A stretch of DNA of 64,000 nt from Coniochaeta sp. PMI_546 (lineage: Eukaryota > Ascomycota > Sordariomycetes > Coniochaetales > Coniochaetaceae): NCBI GenBank assembly GCA_021432605.1, contig MU271144.1, forward strand, positions 1,980,606 through 2,044,605. The letters are read 5' to 3'. The notes under the pieces were generated by a model. The model searched no databases, was not told where the DNA came from, and saw only the letters and a program-made list of their open reading frames with translations. Shown here piece by piece: positions 36,431-50,504 of this stretch (the stretch's first letter is position 1; each line of letters starts with the position of its first letter). The translations under genes and the position numbers were made by a program.

Positions 36431-38612
36431 GGCTCAGCGACAAAGCTAGTTGGAAGGGGAGGTTTTCGGAGGAGAACGAATTGTACAGCAAGCGTTCATG
36501 ATGCTTACGGCTCTTGATTTAACGGCGGCCATATTCTTTCCTTTTTCTTTTGCGCTACTAATGAGCTCCACGGTTGGACATCTTTTTCCTTTGTCAGACG
36601 TGTACCACAACTTGATAGAAAGCTTATACCCCCGAAGACCGAGAAGACTCGGCTTTGCACAGCGTCAGAATATGGGTGGTTGGATGGGTATCCCTTCCTA
36701 GTCCGATACGTATATAGTTCTTTTTGGCTTTCTAGACGAAGACTGGGACGCTGGATACCCCATTTCCATACGGTGTCGGGCCAAGCCGCTGTATGATATC
36801 TCATCATGGACAATGAATGCATTCTTGATCCAGGGAAGGGTCTTACTCTTCTTCCTGTTGCCGTGGTCACTGGCCAGTCTTGTCAGTCGCTTCGTGATTA
36901 TCATCGCCCTCCGTTGTCCCGACACGATCCTAGGAACCGGGCAAAGGAGATCAACGCATCCAACTGCGCACTGACTGACTTCGTTCTGCCCCGGTGGTCC
37001 ACCTCTGTGAGGGCATTTAGGGCATTGACGCTGTGGCACGACGACTGTACACGTGTAATCAACGTGAGAAGTTGCCATCACCTACCACAGTGGAGGTCAT
37101 TCATGCCATGCTGCGGGATTCCTGACCATGCTGTTGCCACCGCCATGGCGTCGCCTGTGGTCCGGCAGTCTCCTCTCCACATAGATCATCCTTTATCGTT
37201 CTGTGCCAAATATTGACTATGCTCGACAGGCTCGGAATACTGCGGCATTAACAATCCTCTTTTCGGTTCCTCAACGAACATCACCAGGCGTTGGGTGGGA
37301 GCCAATGACTCCATCGTTCGCCACCGACAATCCAAGGCTAGCAACTTTGTTCAGACTGTCAAAGCAGTCAGATGATAGTGGCGTGAATCAAAACCAGTGA
37401 TGTCAGCATCTCAATGCAAAGGGCGGTTCCGCAACGCAGCAAATGTCAAAGCACACGTGGGAATCCTGAGACGTGGGACCGCGACGATCTGCCACGCCCC
37501 TGGTGAGGCTATTGTCGCGGGCAGAGGGGTGTGCATATTATCTGGACTGACTGTTATCATTGAAGAATAAGCGCGATATCAATGCGATATGGCGATCTGG
37601 GCGATCTAGCCCTCTTTCCGCGAGAAGGAGATCATCAGATTGTAGACGATCCTGGGTCGGTGTTGTTGGAAGGCATTGAGCGAAACGTCAGGTTTTGTCC
37701 AGAAGAGATCGTGTGGCATGTCACATGAGCGGAGCGCAACAAGACATCAGGGCGAGGATGATCGACAACATGTATCGATACTATTGCAGGTTGCATCGGG
37801 TTATTTTGCTCCCTGGGAGTGCTATTGTACATGGATCAGGAAGCGAGTCGGCAGGCTCTCGTTAGACTGCCGCTTTCCGTCTTCGATATTGCAAGGATAT
37901 TGTTATGCCGTCTTGCACATCGGTACACACGAGTTCAACAGTGAACAAGAATGATGCTTCTGAACAGATGGCATTTGTGAGATTGGTACTTCTTTTCTGA
38001 CCAAGGCCTCGTTGAAGGAGTACCTGATGATCCCAACTCGGTGCCCACCCCCCTTCCTGTGTGGTATGCTCTGCACGCGTCCTATATATTCCCCTCTCAA
38101 TTGACAGTAGTGCAGCTTTTATAAACAGAAAAGTAATATGCCAGAATGACAAGAATAGGTAAGACTAGGGAATCCGCGAATCTGCAGTACTCGATTCGCA
38201 TGAATGGTAGCGAGGCCGTTATAAGTATCTTGCGCACTGGGTATGTCGGCGGCCGTGAAAGCATAAGAGCATGCGCCCAAAAAAGTACAGTTTTGAAACT
38301 CCGAATGATGATGATACAAACGTGCAAGTACAAGGAACAGAAAGATGAATGACGAAGTAATGAATGCAAAAGTGAAAGGTAGATAGAATGGGTATGATGG
38401 TTCAAAGGAGCGTCCAGAATGGGTATCAAAAATATGCTATCATGAAGTGTAAATGCGGTGAAGGATTGTATGCGGGTTGGCCGTTGCATCATATTCAATG
38501 AGCGTGTAGAGTCCAGTCGTCAAGACGTTGAAGCAAAAGATATGTCAAAATTGAGCAAAAGAAGGACGAAAAGAGGTAAGGGCATCCATCATGTCTGGAT
38601 GGTTGTCGACAA
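36431..38612. other. Intergenic 2.2 kb between convergent genes, no gene supported
   Basis: Only gene 3' ends border this stretch, so little promoter function is expected, yet it is longer than two 3' UTRs need. The short ORFs have no recognisable content and I see no RNA gene. Confidence 0.55.
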
Positions 38613-40675
38613 TCAAGCCGGAATGGTACGTTTTTGAGGGCGGAAAACGGCACTGGTGAGGAAGATTTCCTGAGGCGCATCTGCCTTTGGCTGCGCGGAT
38701 TCGGTCCTCGATGGGGAAGAGGACTCAGTAGGTGTACCATTGAGGATCTCCTGGCTGTGAGCACGGTGAAGTTCCTTACGCTCGTCGTCCGAGAGAGCAG
38801 CTTCCTTTGAGGCAGTTGCTGCAATGTCACCACTCATCTTCGTGATCTGGTTCTCGACGTCAGCCAGGAGGGCATAGACGTCATTGTCGGCGTAGATGCG
38901 GATAGTCTCTGCCCGACGAATAGTTGCAGCGGCGTCCTCAGCTCTTGCTGCAATAGCAAGGCCGATGGTAGCTGCTTCTTCAAATAGCGGCTGCTCCAGA
39001 ATCGTGGATGGCACCTGAGCCACAACCCGTTGGGGCGATGGGGAGGATGATAGGGTATGAGTGTAGGTTGCCTTGGTCGGACTCCTTGGGGGTGTGGAAA
39101 TGAGATCTGAACTGTTGTTAGGGCGGACGCCCATGGCGAAATGCAAAGATTCAGTGACCCCGACGATTGGGGAGACCGGGAGTGTCGCGGCGGCGGCGAC
39201 ATGCTCGAGCAGCTTTTGCCGAACTCGTGTGCGCCGATTCTCAGCCTGTTCGAGCTTGGTCACCCAGTCATCAATAGAAGCATCAAGCTCAGCGAGGGCT
39301 TCCTCCTGCTTGAGCATCGACACTTCGTTGAACTTCGCAGTGCGAGGTGAGCGTAGATATTGACATATTCTTGAATGAAGATTGCGTCGGCCGGCTCGGA
39401 GTGAAGTATACGTGCGTCGGAGATATTCGGTTCGTTCATCAAGATGTCGTAGTTCCTGAATTATGAATAGTCAACATACTGTTCCTCAGTGTCAAGAGTT
39501 ATAGGACGTACCCTTGAAAGATTATCGACGTCCTCCTTCCTTAGGACTTCGAACCTTGCGGCCTGTTGCAACGCCTGCTTCTGTACAAGAGCAGCCTCGG
39601 ACTGATCCATCATCTTTATCGCATCGCCAACCTTCCACCCCTTGGGTAGCTGCTCAAATGCCCGGCGCTCCGCACTTTTACTTCTCTTCGACCCTGTTCG
39701 CTTCAGTGGCCCTGCTCCCAACTTTTCGCTTCTCTTTCGTGGCCGACCCCGCTCCATAATGCTGCCAGACTCCGACTGATTCCTTCTGTGTCCCAAAGCC
39801 TCCATCTTGGGTGTAGGGGCGGCTTCTGATATAGCATCCTTGGACGCTTCAACTACGGTCTGGTTAGAAGGCCTATCCCATGGCTTGGGAGACGACCGAG
39901 ACTCGATAGGCGCCGAGACAGGAGTCGGCAGCGTTGATGCCGTCATGGCAGACAATGGCGCCGACCTCGGTGTCGCAAGGGTTGTCGATGCCGAGAGAGG
40001 CGTGAAAGGGGTTCTCGTCAAAGGCGAATGTTCAGTCCGGGCAGAGCGGATGGTAGGTTCCAGCGGCGTACTCCCCGACCGCAGCCGGCTGAACGACATC
40101 TGTCTTGTGAGGTGAGAAGCAGTTGAAGTGATAGGCGGAATGACCAGCGGTGTCAGTGATTTCGGTGAAAGAGGCTGCCGAGCGGCAGAGGTGGGTGGTA
40201 GCTGGACCACGCTCGCTTGGCTCCCTGCTTCCAACTCTGGCCTCTCATCGAGAATATGAGAACTGGAGAATGTCATGCATTCAGCAAGGTGGTGAGTCTT
40301 CCAGGAAGCGCCGTTTGGAGCACTGATAGAGCGTTCATGCATAGGAGGTCGACCAGGTATCGTTGCTGCAACATGTGTCAGTGTGCATAGTCGCATACAA
40401 AGTCTTGGTCGTTCTGGGGACTCACGAGAATCCATAGCAACTTCCTGGACTGTTGTCATCGGTCCAAGTTCAGGGACGCTGGCCTTCCGTCGTCGGATGA
40501 GGTTGTGCTCCTTGATACGTATCCGCAGCCCAGGGCCGCTCGAGGGCTTCTCTGTTTTCTCTCCGTTCTGGCCCATTGCAAGCGCGAAGGCCTGCTCAGG
40601 ATCCAGAGACTTGCCTGGGGAGGAGGCAAGCTTATCCTTGGGAAAGAGTTGGTATTTTCTCTCTGGTTGATGCAT
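38613..40675 (-). CDS. Uds1-like (up-regulated during septation) coiled-coil protein
   Basis: Exons on the minus strand 40675-40426, 40365-39512 and 39455-38613; introns are 60 and 56 bp and the total is 649 codons (648 aa). The first half is Ser/Pro/Thr-rich and disordered. From about residue 325 to 445 a conserved helical block follows: LPKGWKVGDAIKMM, FEVLRKEDVDNLSRELR, SLRAGRRNLHSRICQYLRS and SIDDWVTKLEQAENRRTRV. From memory this matches the fungal domain named after fission yeast Uds1, a septum-associated protein up-regulated during septation, so a role at septa is inferred. The 60-bp first intron is a multiple of three without a stop, so retention would add 20 residues and both forms are possible. 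Another upstream exon cannot be excluded. Confidence 0.75.
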
Positions 40676-43600
40676 CCTCCAAAGGAAGGGCTTCTCTGAG
40701 CCTGTAGTGAAGGAAGATGCGTTCTCTTTCAGCTATAGTAGGTGCAGGTGTAAGTAAGCTATGGCCAACGGGAAGGGTTTAAGTGGTTGCATGTGGCATA
40801 CCGAGTCATTGGAAGATTGTGGGGAGACAGCCTTTGCTATATAATTATTAAGGCTAAGGGTGAAGTCGTCCGCATTGCCATCCAGCATGCAGTTCACAAT
40901 GTGAGCCATGGCGTGTGGGCAGGGAGTGCTAGTGTAAGACGTATATAGCCAGCACTGGCACGGGAGATGAGGTGCAGCTAAGCACCGGGAAATGATAAAA
41001 GGCTTGCAATATAGGCGGGTGGCAGGCCGGGAGGACGTAGGTGAAGCTATATATGTATGCACTTGACACAGGCCGTTAGAAAAGAAAAGAGGATGGTACC
41101 CTGTTCGTCGACCTCCAGGATGTTGGTGGAGTAGTATAGGGTTCCACTACTGTGGTAAGAACGAGGTGAATATGACAGGGAAACAAGGAGCCTCGTGAAC
41201 AAGGGAGGTGTAGGAAAGAAGAAAAAAGACTATGCGAAGAGAGTAGTCCAGGTAGGCCTTGATACCCGAGAGTGTCTGGTCATGTACTTATTCTACGAGA
41301 GAAGCTCGTCAGACTCATCCTCGCAGGGACCTCGAAAGCTCTGAAAGCCCATGTCACTACACTAGTACACGCGATACTCAGTAATCACTTCCAGGTCTTG
41401 GTAGATCGCTCAGCTTGGGCCCAGAATCGACGAGGACTCTCAGGCAAGGCCAGTGGAGCTGGATGTATCTCCGCACACTGCATCACTGCAACGGTGACAA
41501 AGGAGGTCCGAGACAGACCATTCGCTTGCACCGGTGTCGTGTCCGCGGGTGGTCCCCAATCCTCAGAGCAAGGGCCTGGGACAGAGGCAAGGCACACGAA
41601 AACATACTGCGTATGTACGTACAGGATGGTGAGGTCGGGCAGTTGTCGAAAAAGGGGATAGTGGCGAGAGTGAAACCGCTTAGGCCCTTAAGGTTCCTGT
41701 ACGGGCAGCTGTGGCAGGGGTCTGGGGAGCATTAGCGCAACCACGGCAGGGGTTGCCGCATCCTATGCTTGTCTATATCTGACCTCGTGTTAAGCCCTCC
41801 ATTCCGAACTGCTCCTGCTCCCCTGTCGCCGCTGGGAGCTATGCATCTCGTCCAGGCACGGCCATCACCACGAGGAGAAAGTCTAGTCTCGCGTGTTCCG
41901 ATTGCCACCAGTACACCTTGCATGAAAGAGGCAAGTGTACGGAGACGGGTCTGGAGGCAGGATACGATCCTGCACAATCTCAGCGCTGGGTAAGGACTCA
42001 ATTGGCAAAGACGGTAGAAAGGCTTGTGCTTAGAAAAGTCGTGGTAGGTGGTAACATGCTGACATTGTGGCTCTCTCATCACCCTCTCTGGCTTCCTCTG
42101 TCACTCTTCACTGTCCTCGAGATCTCGCCGTTCTGCATGCCGGTTCTCCTTGTGACTTATGCTGCTTCACCTCGCCGGCGGTATTAGCCTGACCCCGCTC
42201 CTCCGAAGACGTTTCGAAGAGGCCTGAGAGTCGCTTGTTTCTAAGCGAACCTGTTTACGGTACAAAGTGGAGAGCTACCCTTGTCCGTCAAACTTATCCG
42301 TACGTGGGGTCTCAAATCTTAGTGGCAGGTGCTAATATAGAGGGTCGTGGACAACTGTCAACGACTTTCATAGCACTACACTACTACTCTGCTGGGACAG
42401 TATACTGGCCGGAACAGAAACAGAAAGAGAAGCAGAGATGTGACGAGCGATTTACGGAGACAGAAAGGACGGGGAACTCCAAATGTTTATCTGGTTCATA
42501 CACTACACTAATCGAGGTTACGTTCTATTCGAGTCCATTGTTGTATGGTCAAAATGGCCAAAATGGCAGGGGCACGGGTCTTCAACCAGACATGAGGTCA
42601 GCAAGCAAACCAATCGGAGCACACGCTTTAAACTTGGCACTCTAGTCTTCTTATGGAACAGTGCAGAAACTGCCATGTGGGACTGCCACAGTAAGAAGCG
42701 GATCCGAAGTGGAAACAAGCGCGGCCGAAACAGCCAACAATGGCTCCCGTGGTGATACTGCAGTGTAAATTCTCCGGCCCTGCAAGCAGTTGATTGTTGT
42801 TCAACTTGTTCTTCTGAGCCTCAAGTGAAGATCGCTGCCGCAAATGGACATTATGTGACGCCAATACGGGCTGATGTGCGACTTCTGCTGTGATAGGAAA
42901 GCATGCGATGTCATTAACCCCAAAATGCCGTCCCTACACGCCAATTGCCGGCATGCGTTTTGTATGTGTAGCTTCCAGGTTGCGCTGTCCTTCTGCTCAC
43001 CCCGGATCCCATCACCAGCTCCCTCACACGTCTCACTCGCTGAACAAGAGCGTGGCCGATGCCGGTCGTTAATCTCGAGCATGGCCCAAATTGGATTGAT
43101 CCTCGCTTCAGCTCTCTTGCGAGGGGTTCAGTTCTCGCGCGTTTACTACATGTCCCCGCGCACTTCGCTTACCGGGCAAAGACGCCGTCAACGGCACGGT
43201 TGATCAAGCCACGGCATCATATTGCTTGTACAGTCGCGCAATCTGTTCTGGCTATCTTCGTCTCTGACTCGCGGTTTTGTTCCAGCAGAGTGCGTACGTC
43301 GTGGACCTTGGCCAAGTATGCAGTAGCATTGGGTCGGCAATTGGAGTGATCTGCCATTTCAACCAGGTTTCGTGCTTCACCTCAACCTTGCGGTTTCACC
43401 TTCTCTCCATCCTGTTCCTCAAGTCTACACCTGAGGATCAACTGCCGGAGTCACTGATCATTACATCAGGCTCGATGTTGAGAATGGACTTGGTACTACC
43501 CGTGTACTGTCCATCGCTTCGCGACTCGGGTCCACCACAAAGCCTGGCTGGGGTACGATCGATATCGTGAGGTAGTGTACACAGGACACTAGTTTTCAAT

Positions 43601-46600
43601 ATACCCCGGGATCGTCACATCACAGTGATTACACTTCAGATAGGACGTGCAGGGACTGGCGTCGCACTCTTGTCCATGGCTCTGCAGTAGATATAACGTT
43701 CGAAGTCGTTACTGAATCCCTCCCCTAATCGAATGGTGTCAGAGTCAAACTGAGCGGAGTTCCTGGGCTTCCACGTGCCGGAAGCGTTTTAGGTCCCAAG
43801 AGCTACTAGGCCATCTATCATCCCGAAGCGCAGTCTCGCTATAACTTTCACGCCAGATGAAATTCGTGACTGCAGCAAAGTATGTATATCATTCCACCTC
43901 CGCTATCGACTTGGACTCTCTGTCCAGGTGAAGCTGAAGGATCATGTGGCGGAATGTACCTAGCTCCGCGGAGCATGCAATCAGAGAATTCAGTACATGC
44001 AAGTGATGCGAAAGCATCACCGTCAGTGCGGGCCGATCCCACCCAGGTGCTTTGGCCTCCAGTACCGGACTGTTACTCGATGTTTGTACTGATGAGACTG
44101 CGGTATCCCCATTTTGATGCACTGCACAACGGCTGTACATCGCTGCATGCAGGTCTCAGGCGATTCTAATCTAAGATGCAGAAGATTGACAGTCATAGCA
44201 CAACATCTAGACCAGCGACCCGAACAGCCTACCGGGCCATACATCTCTCAGATCAACTCTTTTACAGACAGGACATACAGTAGCATTTAACCCGAAGATG
44301 CGCTGACCTGGACCTCTGCCAGGATCAGATAACGTGCGGACTAGGCCAGGCAAGAGAGGGATGTCGGTGAACATACTGTCGTACAATGCATTGCCGACAC
44401 AGAATCGTGTTTCCTTCGATGTGAACTACAGCACAGGCAGAGGCTACCGCAAGGTATGCTTCATCGTAAAAAGTTAGGATGAGAAACTACTGTAGTAACA
44501 AAGAGCCCAAAAACAAAACACCCATTGCGACATTCTTGTCGTCTCGTCTCGTGGCTCAATGCGGGGGTCGAAACGGTGTTTCACCAGCAAGTACTTAGCA
44601 GTTAGCGCTGCCATTGGTCAATTCCAAGCTTGCCCTTCCTTGTCCTCATCTCGAACTTCAAACCCACCACGGCACATTATAGATTTTCACTCCTGGCAAG
44701 GCAGCGTTCATCAGCGTAAATCCAGGTAAATGAATGCAGCGGAAAGATCACTGGCAAACTCCGAACACCGAGATCGCCCGGCTTGGAGACCGCCTGGAAA
44801 TACATAGTAATGCAAGCACTTAACACATGGACCTGGTCGAAAGCATTCTTCCATTTGTTGCGACAAGCTTGATGCGGGCCACAGACGAGCACGGTGGTCC
44901 GAGCCAACTCTGAAGCCAACATCACGGCTCAAAAGGAAACGCCGTATTGTAGAAATGCACTTTTGACGAAGCAGCCGCGAGAACCTCTCGGCCGTCAGGT
45001 ACAGATCTTCTTTGTGCATTGCATACTTGTTGCAATCCGCTCTGCATCTTCCCGTCCCCCTCATTGAGCCTACATGTAGTGAATGCCTCATGTGCATAGG
45101 GATCAGACCCTAGATTGCGGCACGAAGCTCGAGACCATCCAGACTAGCAGCTCACGAGACCTCAGACTGCATTGCTGCTCGACCTATGTCGAATCTAGTG
45201 TTCGCTGAGCCGTGGTTGAACTTGAAGTTACGGCAGCTGCTTGTATGGCTTGTGCCCCAATCAAATCTTGATACTACATTCGGGGACACTAAGATCTGGA
45301 GATCAGTCCAAGGGTGGATGCCAAGATCTCACAGAGAACGGGCATGTGTCTCTAATCCTCCTAGGCCCATCTGGCACCGGTATCAGAATGACAAGCTTTG
45401 TCCGCCGGTTGGACTTTCCCCGATTTTCCAGGGCTTAGGACTTGGAATGATTAATCATGCGCTGGGAAGACACCTTCTCACCCTCCCTTCTTACTTCAAA
45501 CTTGTTACACCATGCCGTGGAATCCAGGCCAGCCGTAGGGAGCTTTACAGGAATCCGAAGTATGGAAGCTCCTTCATGTGGATTCCGACCGGACAATAAA
45601 GCGGAGGAACAGCACGTTTTCAGCAAAGCGTCATGATTGCATCCTTCTTTCCAGAAGCCTCATTCCAAGTTTCCACCATCATCTTATTACCACAGGTGGA
45701 TCTTTGCAATGCGCGAGGAATCAAGGCAATACGCGTGGGATAGGTGAGAGTGCACTCTAGGCGAAGCACCCCGGCCAGTGGGGTTTGGGTGTCTCAGAAA
45801 CCCTGCCTGGAGCTTGTTCACGCATCGAAGCGATGTGCGTAGAGTGCTTGCAGCCCCTGGGACGGTGGACCTTAGCAGGGGACATCTGAGACTTGGGATG
45901 AAGCTTGTATGCCATCGTTTCCTATTGGATAGCCTTGAACAAGAGATCGTCTCGTGTGCGAGGGTAAAAGAAGCTCTTGAAACATCGAAGAAAACAAGAG
46001 AAGGCCTTCAGCTCCGGCGAAAATTAGCTACTGTGATGATGAATCATGCCGGAGAACTACAACTTTGGGAGAGGCCACTCCGCCGGAGAGGAATATAGGA
46101 TGGACATTTAGAGCCGTGACTTGCCTAGTGTAGGCTTGTGTTCTATGAAGGTGATGTCGCATGTTGGCTGCAAGGTTGTGAAAGTGACGAGTAGTCTCCG
46201 ATATCTTGTCATGTCCCGTCGCAGCATTAATAGCATTGTTCTCCAAATTTCGAAACGAAACACTTCCTATATTACAACCCCAGATATGTTACTCCCTTAC
46301 CCAAACCAAACAACAGTCCCTCCTAGTATGCCGTTATAACATCGTCCACTATAACACAGCTCGGATCATATAGCTAACGAGACGACATATAGCTGTCAAG
46401 ATGCACCACGGACCATTGGCGATCGAGGGTGCCATCACCCCTTCCAATTTGCTATCGCGCGGGGTTGACGATGCTAACTGTTAAGCTCATGATCGTGGGG
46501 CCTGCTCTTCCGTGGTCTCAAGTTGCCAAGACACCTAACACTTGCTACCAATACTTAAGTCGGATCACATCTGCAATTTCGAAGACCCCTATCCTCAACA

Positions 46601-48223
46601 TGCATACCTTAGGAAATTACCTGACAGAGCGAAGTAGAGTTTGCGGGAATCTCAGTTCTTGCGAGACTAAAGGCTACCCCGGTGAGCGCTCACGCTGTAT
46701 AGGAGCTTTCCTTCTCGGCCCGTGTGGCACACACCTTTCCTCCATCTAGGTCGTGAATAGCTGGTAAACTGCCTTCGGTCAAGCTTTAGGCCAGGCTAAG
46801 CGGCATCATGCGGAGCAATTTGAGCAAAGACCACCCGGTGTTAAGGATGATCCAGCTGAGACCCGTGAGCCTTGATGTCCGCGGAACACGAGACTACCGA
46901 ACTGGAACTCCCTTCCTCAAGAGGAGAAAACATACTGGTGTATCTGCACGTTATTTGCGACAAATGCTACAACTCCTAGCGCACGCCACCGCGCCGATAC
47001 CAGGCGGCGCAGCATCACACAGCAGTTACACATATGCCTATCCGAAATGATAAACATAGCTTGGATCAGCAACTGTCATGATGGCACAAGATCACCGCCG
47101 CAGCCAAGGTAAGTCGTGCGGCCGTGCTGCTCACGGCCCGCCTCTTCTTTTGGACGAAGGCAGCGTATCAACAGCGCAAACAGAGCACAATGCTCAATGT
47201 GCCTCGAGCCATCAGCCATCGAGTTCTTGGACTGTAGGTGGAATTGCAACATCCCTCTGGAACTGACCCGAGGCCCTCACATCTGGTCGAGAGTGTTCCG
47301 GAGTCAAGCATGGCCAGTCTGAAGCGTAGTAGAGGTTGCTCGAGAGCAGCAGACCTCGCGACTCGAAATAGGGCTGGGGCTTAACTCCCCATCATCCCAT
47401 GTCCGCGTCCATATTAGAACCTTCATGCCTTCCTTGCCTGTATAGTAACCATTCCGTGCGTCCTTCGGCCGTCATTTCATCTGATAAAAACATAATGCTG
47501 CCGGATACTGCTTGACCTGCTTTCATGGTTACGAGAGACGCCCTGTCAACCGATAATGATCCTCGCCACCCGTGCTATGCCACTTTGCGCTATCCCTGAA
47601 GCGAATTTCTGCTTTGCACATCCTGTTTCAGGAGCGAGGGCGACGCTATTGCCATGATCCAGTGTGGGCGAGAGGGGGGCAAGGAGGAAATGGTTGCTCC
47701 CGGCGGGCTTTTCTCAGTAGGCACGGTTCGTTTCATCATCCATGGTCTAGATTGATAAGAACAACCGCAAGCTTCCGCGATGGTCTTATCACAGACTCAT
47801 GAGCTACCAGACCAGGACCGAGCCGCGCAGTGCGGCCCCGACTTCGGGGCTGTGTGGCACGGGATGATCTTGAAACATGTTTTGCACCTGCCGCACCGGG
47901 TCACTCACTCGGTGCCATTTGCGAAAGGCCTCATTCTCAAGAAAGAGACGCCTATCCAGCTGCAAAACCGTCGATATGCATAGCCAGAACTTTGAGATTG
48001 ATGACAGAGCCAGCGACTTGTTTGGTCGTGAGTTGCGAGGTCCACATCAGAAAGGGCTGAGAAGGACTGACCGGACTGGCCACGTGATTAGAAGCATGAC
48101 CTAGGGTAGCAACTTCCTCTTTGGGACAACACGAGATGTGCCTCAACATCAGGGCACATTCGGGACAGGCAGGCTCTGACTGCATCTTAACTCGCGCTAA
48201 TAGAAACAACTCAAACGAGTTTG
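40676..48223. other. Gene-free region, about 7.5 kb
   Basis: I read this stretch in both directions and found only short ORFs with no recognisable motifs, no plausible exon chain, no terminal inverted repeats, no tRNA and no rRNA. Base composition looks ordinary, not the extreme AT richness expected of heavily RIP-mutated DNA. The far left holds the promoter of the Uds1-like gene and the far right that of the aminopeptidase. Decayed elements or long noncoding transcripts could be present but cannot be shown from sequence alone. Confidence 0.5.
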
Positions 48224-50504
48224 ATGCGTCATCTTCAAAATTTGAGATCAAGGCTACTTCCGCCCAGGCTTGCAGCCCGAAGATCAGTTTCCATCTCCTC
48301 ATCCAGCACCTTGCACATCCGCCTTTTCACCACAACAGGCACCATGGCGGCAAGAGATCAGAACACAAACTCAAACTATACCGCCTGGCGGACACAGCAC
48401 ACGACCGCCAACCTAACCATTGACTTCACCACCAAGCGTCTCCGCGGCAGCGTGACGCTGGACCTAGTCAGCCAGACAGATCGGGCCAGCAAGGAGATCA
48501 TCCTTGACACCTCGTACCTAGACGTGTCCTCGGTCAAGGTGAACGGCTCACCTGCCAAGCAATGGGAACTCAAAGCCCGTAAGGAGCCGAATGGTTCCCC
48601 ACTGTACGTGTCCGTCCCAGACGGCGCGGACGAGGGCGCCACCGTTTCTGTGGAGATGGAAGTTGCAACTACCGACAAGTGCACGGCGCTGCAGTGGCTT
48701 AACCCCGAGCAGACGGGGAACAAGAAGGCACCCTTCATGTTCAGCCAATGTCAAGCCATCCATGCTCGCAGCTTGTTCCCTTGTCAGGACACTCCCGATG
48801 TGAAGGCGACAGTGAGCTTCAACATCAAGAGTCCGTATGTGGTTCTTGCCAGCGGCGTTGCGGTTGGTGAGGCTGAGAAGGGTGAGGGCTCTGAGAAGTT
48901 GTATCGCTTTGAGCAGAAGGTGCCTATCCCGTCGTACCTTTTTGCGCTTGCCAGCGGTGACATCGTCACGGCGCCGATTGGAAAGAGGTCCGTTGTTGCG
49001 AGCGGGCCGAACGAGCTTGAGGCATGTAAATGGGAGTTTGAGGAGGATATGGACCGGTTCATGGAGGCGGCGGAGAGCATCACCGGCGTGCCTTATCAGT
49101 GGGGGGAATACAATGTGCTTGTGGTGAGTCAGGCCATACCCGGATCGGGGTGCTCTGAGACCCGAATGAGTGCTGATGAATGTGATAGCTACCGCCAAGC
49201 TTTCCGTACGGAGGTGAGTGTCATGAAGACGGCTTCTGCGCTACCTGAGGAGACTAATAACATGATTAGGCATGGAAAACCCTGTCTTCACGTTCGCGAC
49301 TCCGACTATCATAAGTGGTACGTGATAATATGCATTTCTGCGACGGCCGGGGAGACGAAAATTGACAAGCCTACTCAGGGGACCGCCAGAATGTGGACGT
49401 TGTTGCTCATGAACTGAGCCACAGCTGGAGCGGCAACTTAGTAACAAATGCTAGCTGGGAGCACATGTTCCTCAACGAAGGCTGGACGATGTATCTCGAG
49501 CGGCGCATCATCGAAAAGGTCCACGGTGGCTCGGCTCACTTCCATTTCTCAGCCATCATCGGATGGAAAGCACTTGGTAAGCGAATAAGCCTGTGCTTGT
49601 TGATTACACGACAGTACTAATATCGAATCACAGAGGAGGCAATCAGCGGCTTTGGTGCAGACCACGAGTTCACGAAACTCCACATCAGCCACAAAGGGGA
49701 AAACGGGCAGCCAATTGACCCAGATGACGCCTTCTCGACCGTTCCCTACGAAAAGGGCTTCCATTTTGTCTGGGACCTTGAGCGTCTGGTGGGCCGAGAG
49801 GCCTTTGACAAGTTCATCACGTTCTACTTCACGAAGTGGTCGGGGAAGTCCCTGGACAAGGACGACTTCAAGAACACATACCTCGAGTTCTTCAGCAGAC
49901 CCGAATACGCAAGCCTCAAAGACAAGATTGCCTCTATCGACTGGGAGGAGAAGTTCCACAGTACAGGGTTGCCTCCCAAGCCCGAATTTGACACGTCGCT
50001 TGTCGACGTCTGCTACGAGCTTGCCAATAAGTGGAAGAGCAAAGACTTCAAGCCCGAGGCATCGGACGTAGCATCTTGGACCGGCAACCAGAAGCTGGTG
50101 TTCCTGAACGCAGTGCAGGGTTTCGAGGAACCCCTGACGCCGACTCAATCCCAAGCGCTGGGCAAGTCCTACGGTTTTGTCGACTCACAAAATGTCGAGC
50201 TCAAGGCGGCGTACTATTTGATCTCGCTCAGGGCGAGGGACGAGCCCACCTATCAAGGGGTTACTGAACTACTTGGAGGTGTGGGCCGGATGAAATTTGG
50301 TGAGTTGGTTGATCGTATCTGCACCAGTTGACGTGGAAACTAACTGTTCTTGTGAAAGTTCGTCCCCTGTTCAAGAGCCTCAACAAGGCGGACCCGAAGC
50401 TGGCTCGATCTACCTTCGAGAAGAACCGTGACTTCTACCACCCGATTTGCCGGCAGATGGTTGAGAAGGATCTCGGCCTATCCGAGGTGAAGGCGGCAGC
50501 TTAA
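48224..50504 (+). CDS. LAP2: Leukotriene A4 hydrolase-type M1 aminopeptidase
   Basis: Six exons: 48224-49123, 49189-49213, 49270-49317, 49379-49576, 49634-50299 and 50359-50504. They sum to 661 codons (660 aa). The substrate-binding exopeptidase motif GGMEN is at 308-312 and spans exons 2 and 3. The zinc site is HELSH (335-339) with the third ligand Glu358 in NEGWT, giving the HEXXH-x18-E pattern. The C-terminal helical domain typical of LTA4 hydrolases follows. The enzyme removes N-terminal residues from peptides and has epoxide hydrolase activity in some homologues (family knowledge). Residues 1-40 ([21 protein letters not shown]...) are basic and hydroxylated like a mitochondrial presequence; the ATG at 48344 has a stronger context (CACCATGGC) and gives a cytosolic form of 620 aa. 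The 25-bp second exon is notably small. Confidence 0.95.

Noticed and set aside
41272-41661. 129-codon plus-strand ORF, and similar ORFs up to 47983
   Set aside because: No motif, no conserved composition and no splice context; random open frames in a GC-balanced region.
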